A stretch of DNA of 64,000 bases from positions 1 to 64,000 of the forward strand of contig CABYJS010000002.1 in NCBI GenBank assembly GCA_902519375.1, given 5' to 3'. The notes under the pieces were generated by a model that saw only the letters and a list, made by a program, of their open reading frames with translations, made no database searches and had not been told where the DNA came from. Below, piece by piece: positions 63,739 through 64,000 of this stretch (positions are counted from its first letter, which is position 1; each line of letters begins with the position of its first letter). The stretch is from an uncultured Pelagibacteraceae bacterium. GTDB taxonomy: Bacteria > Pseudomonadota > Alphaproteobacteria > Pelagibacterales > Pelagibacteraceae. The translations under genes were made by a program, and so were the position numbers.

Positions 63739-64000
63739 TCAAATCTCTACTAAGTCTTTTTCTTGTTTCTTTAATAATGTCCTGATTTGCATTATCTAAC
63801 TCAAGTACTTTATTAAAAAAATCTTTTGCTTTTTGTTTCTCATTTTTAGAATAAAAGAACTCAGCCGTTAGATATAAAGCATGTGAGCTCCAAATACTCT
63901 TTGAACTAATTAAAGGTCGCAAAATTTTTAAAAGTTCATTTTCATTTACTTTATCTGCATTATATAGCCCTTTCTTGAATATGATTAGGTTTTTTATTTC
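63731..64000 (-). CDS. YfgM-like tetratricopeptide protein (partial, N-terminus outside window)
   Basis: The frame stays open from the stop at 63731 to the window edge, 89 residues. It has helix-repeat character, with IWSSHALYLTAEFFYSKNEK and KAKDFFNKVLELDNANQDI as a TPR-like pair. The order YfgM-BamB, usual in Proteobacteria, and the 8-base overlap with bamB support the call. YfgM is an inner-membrane protein of the Sec/BAM envelope system; the membrane anchor would lie beyond the window. Confidence 0.75.
   Translation of the reverse strand, partial: EIKNLIIFKKGLYNADKVNENELLKILRPLISSKSIWSSHALYLTAEFFYSKNEKQKAKDFFNKVLELDNANQDIIKETRKRLSRDLSD

Noticed and set aside
1-64000. tRNA, rRNA, CRISPR array, insertion sequence or prophage
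   Set aside because: Gaps are too short for most of these; no cloverleaf, regularly spaced repeat, transposase or integrase was seen on either strand.

Overview
The window is strongly AT-rich, almost entirely coding, with one-base and four-base gene overlaps and hardly any spacers. Gene content (compact TPP riboswitch ahead of a ThiV-type symporter, dimethylglycine dehydrogenase with its own ETF relay, several GcvT/DmdA-like proteins, AprM-like membrane anchor, acrylyl-CoA reductase, single Fbp iron transporter) points to a marine alphaproteobacterium of the SAR11 / Candidatus Pelagibacter group. The assignment rests on gene content and style, not on a marker-gene comparison. I see no rRNA, tRNA, CRISPR array, insertion sequence or prophage.

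Layout. 1-5.9 kb (minus): cut-off AprM-like anchor, HIT protein, pabC-pabA-pabB (p-aminobenzoate for folate), an MFS carrier and a cystathionine lyase. 6-12.1 kb: a 27-residue basic peptide, a membrane protein, mnmA, DUF3553, a cysQ-like phosphatase, recX, an ABA4-like protein, a DsbA-fold isomerase, rhodanese and a glycosyltransferase-like protein. 12.1-16 kb: a structured amtB 3' region, amtB, HU, rseP and a class-I amidotransferase. 16-19.3 kb: an ScfR/RamB-type regulator facing isocitrate lyase across a cluster of TTTGTAAAT operator-like repeats. 19.3-28.5 kb: a DmdA/GcvT paralogue, an ABC-2 exporter, thiV with riboswitch, c' and b561 cytochromes, a methyltransferase, DUF4396, a persulfide-dioxygenase-like hydrolase, a thioredoxin-like protein and azlCD. 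28.5-32.6 kb: fbpABC iron uptake with a Fur-type box and a small cysteine-rich ORF inside the operon.

32.6-47 kb: lysR-acuI-folE, hisI and DUF2237, then the one-carbon block. Dimethylglycine dehydrogenase, etfB, etfA and ETF-QO form one overlapping operon able to move methyl-group electrons to the quinone pool. On the other side lies a MetF-like/GcvT-like pair, with a kinase plus nucleotidyltransferase pair of unknown substrate between them. 47.7-51.1 kb is a four-gene operon of M19 dipeptidase, an unrecognised 553-residue protein, DUF3726 and a 53-residue zinc-ribbon-like protein. 51-64 kb: purEK, a GNAT, cold-shock protein with a nested 3' hairpin, aspartate racemase, a small lipoprotein, EamA, fhs, gpsA, a diaminopropionate ammonia-lyase-like enzyme, yjbQ, zapE, a cupin-like protein, bamB and a cut-off YfgM-like gene.

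The themes are one-carbon/methyl metabolism (dimethylglycine dehydrogenase, ETF relay, GcvT paralogues, MetF-like, Fhs, folate genes), sulfur handling (AprM-like, rhodanese, persulfide dioxygenase, AcuI) and streamlining. Several very small genes (27-59 codons), most of them membrane or cysteine-rich, sit inside operons and are easy to miss. The most promising leads are the scfR-aceA operator array, the amtB 3' RNA, the Cys peptide in the iron operon, the DUF3726 operon, the kinase/nucleotidyltransferase pair and the 27-residue basic peptide.
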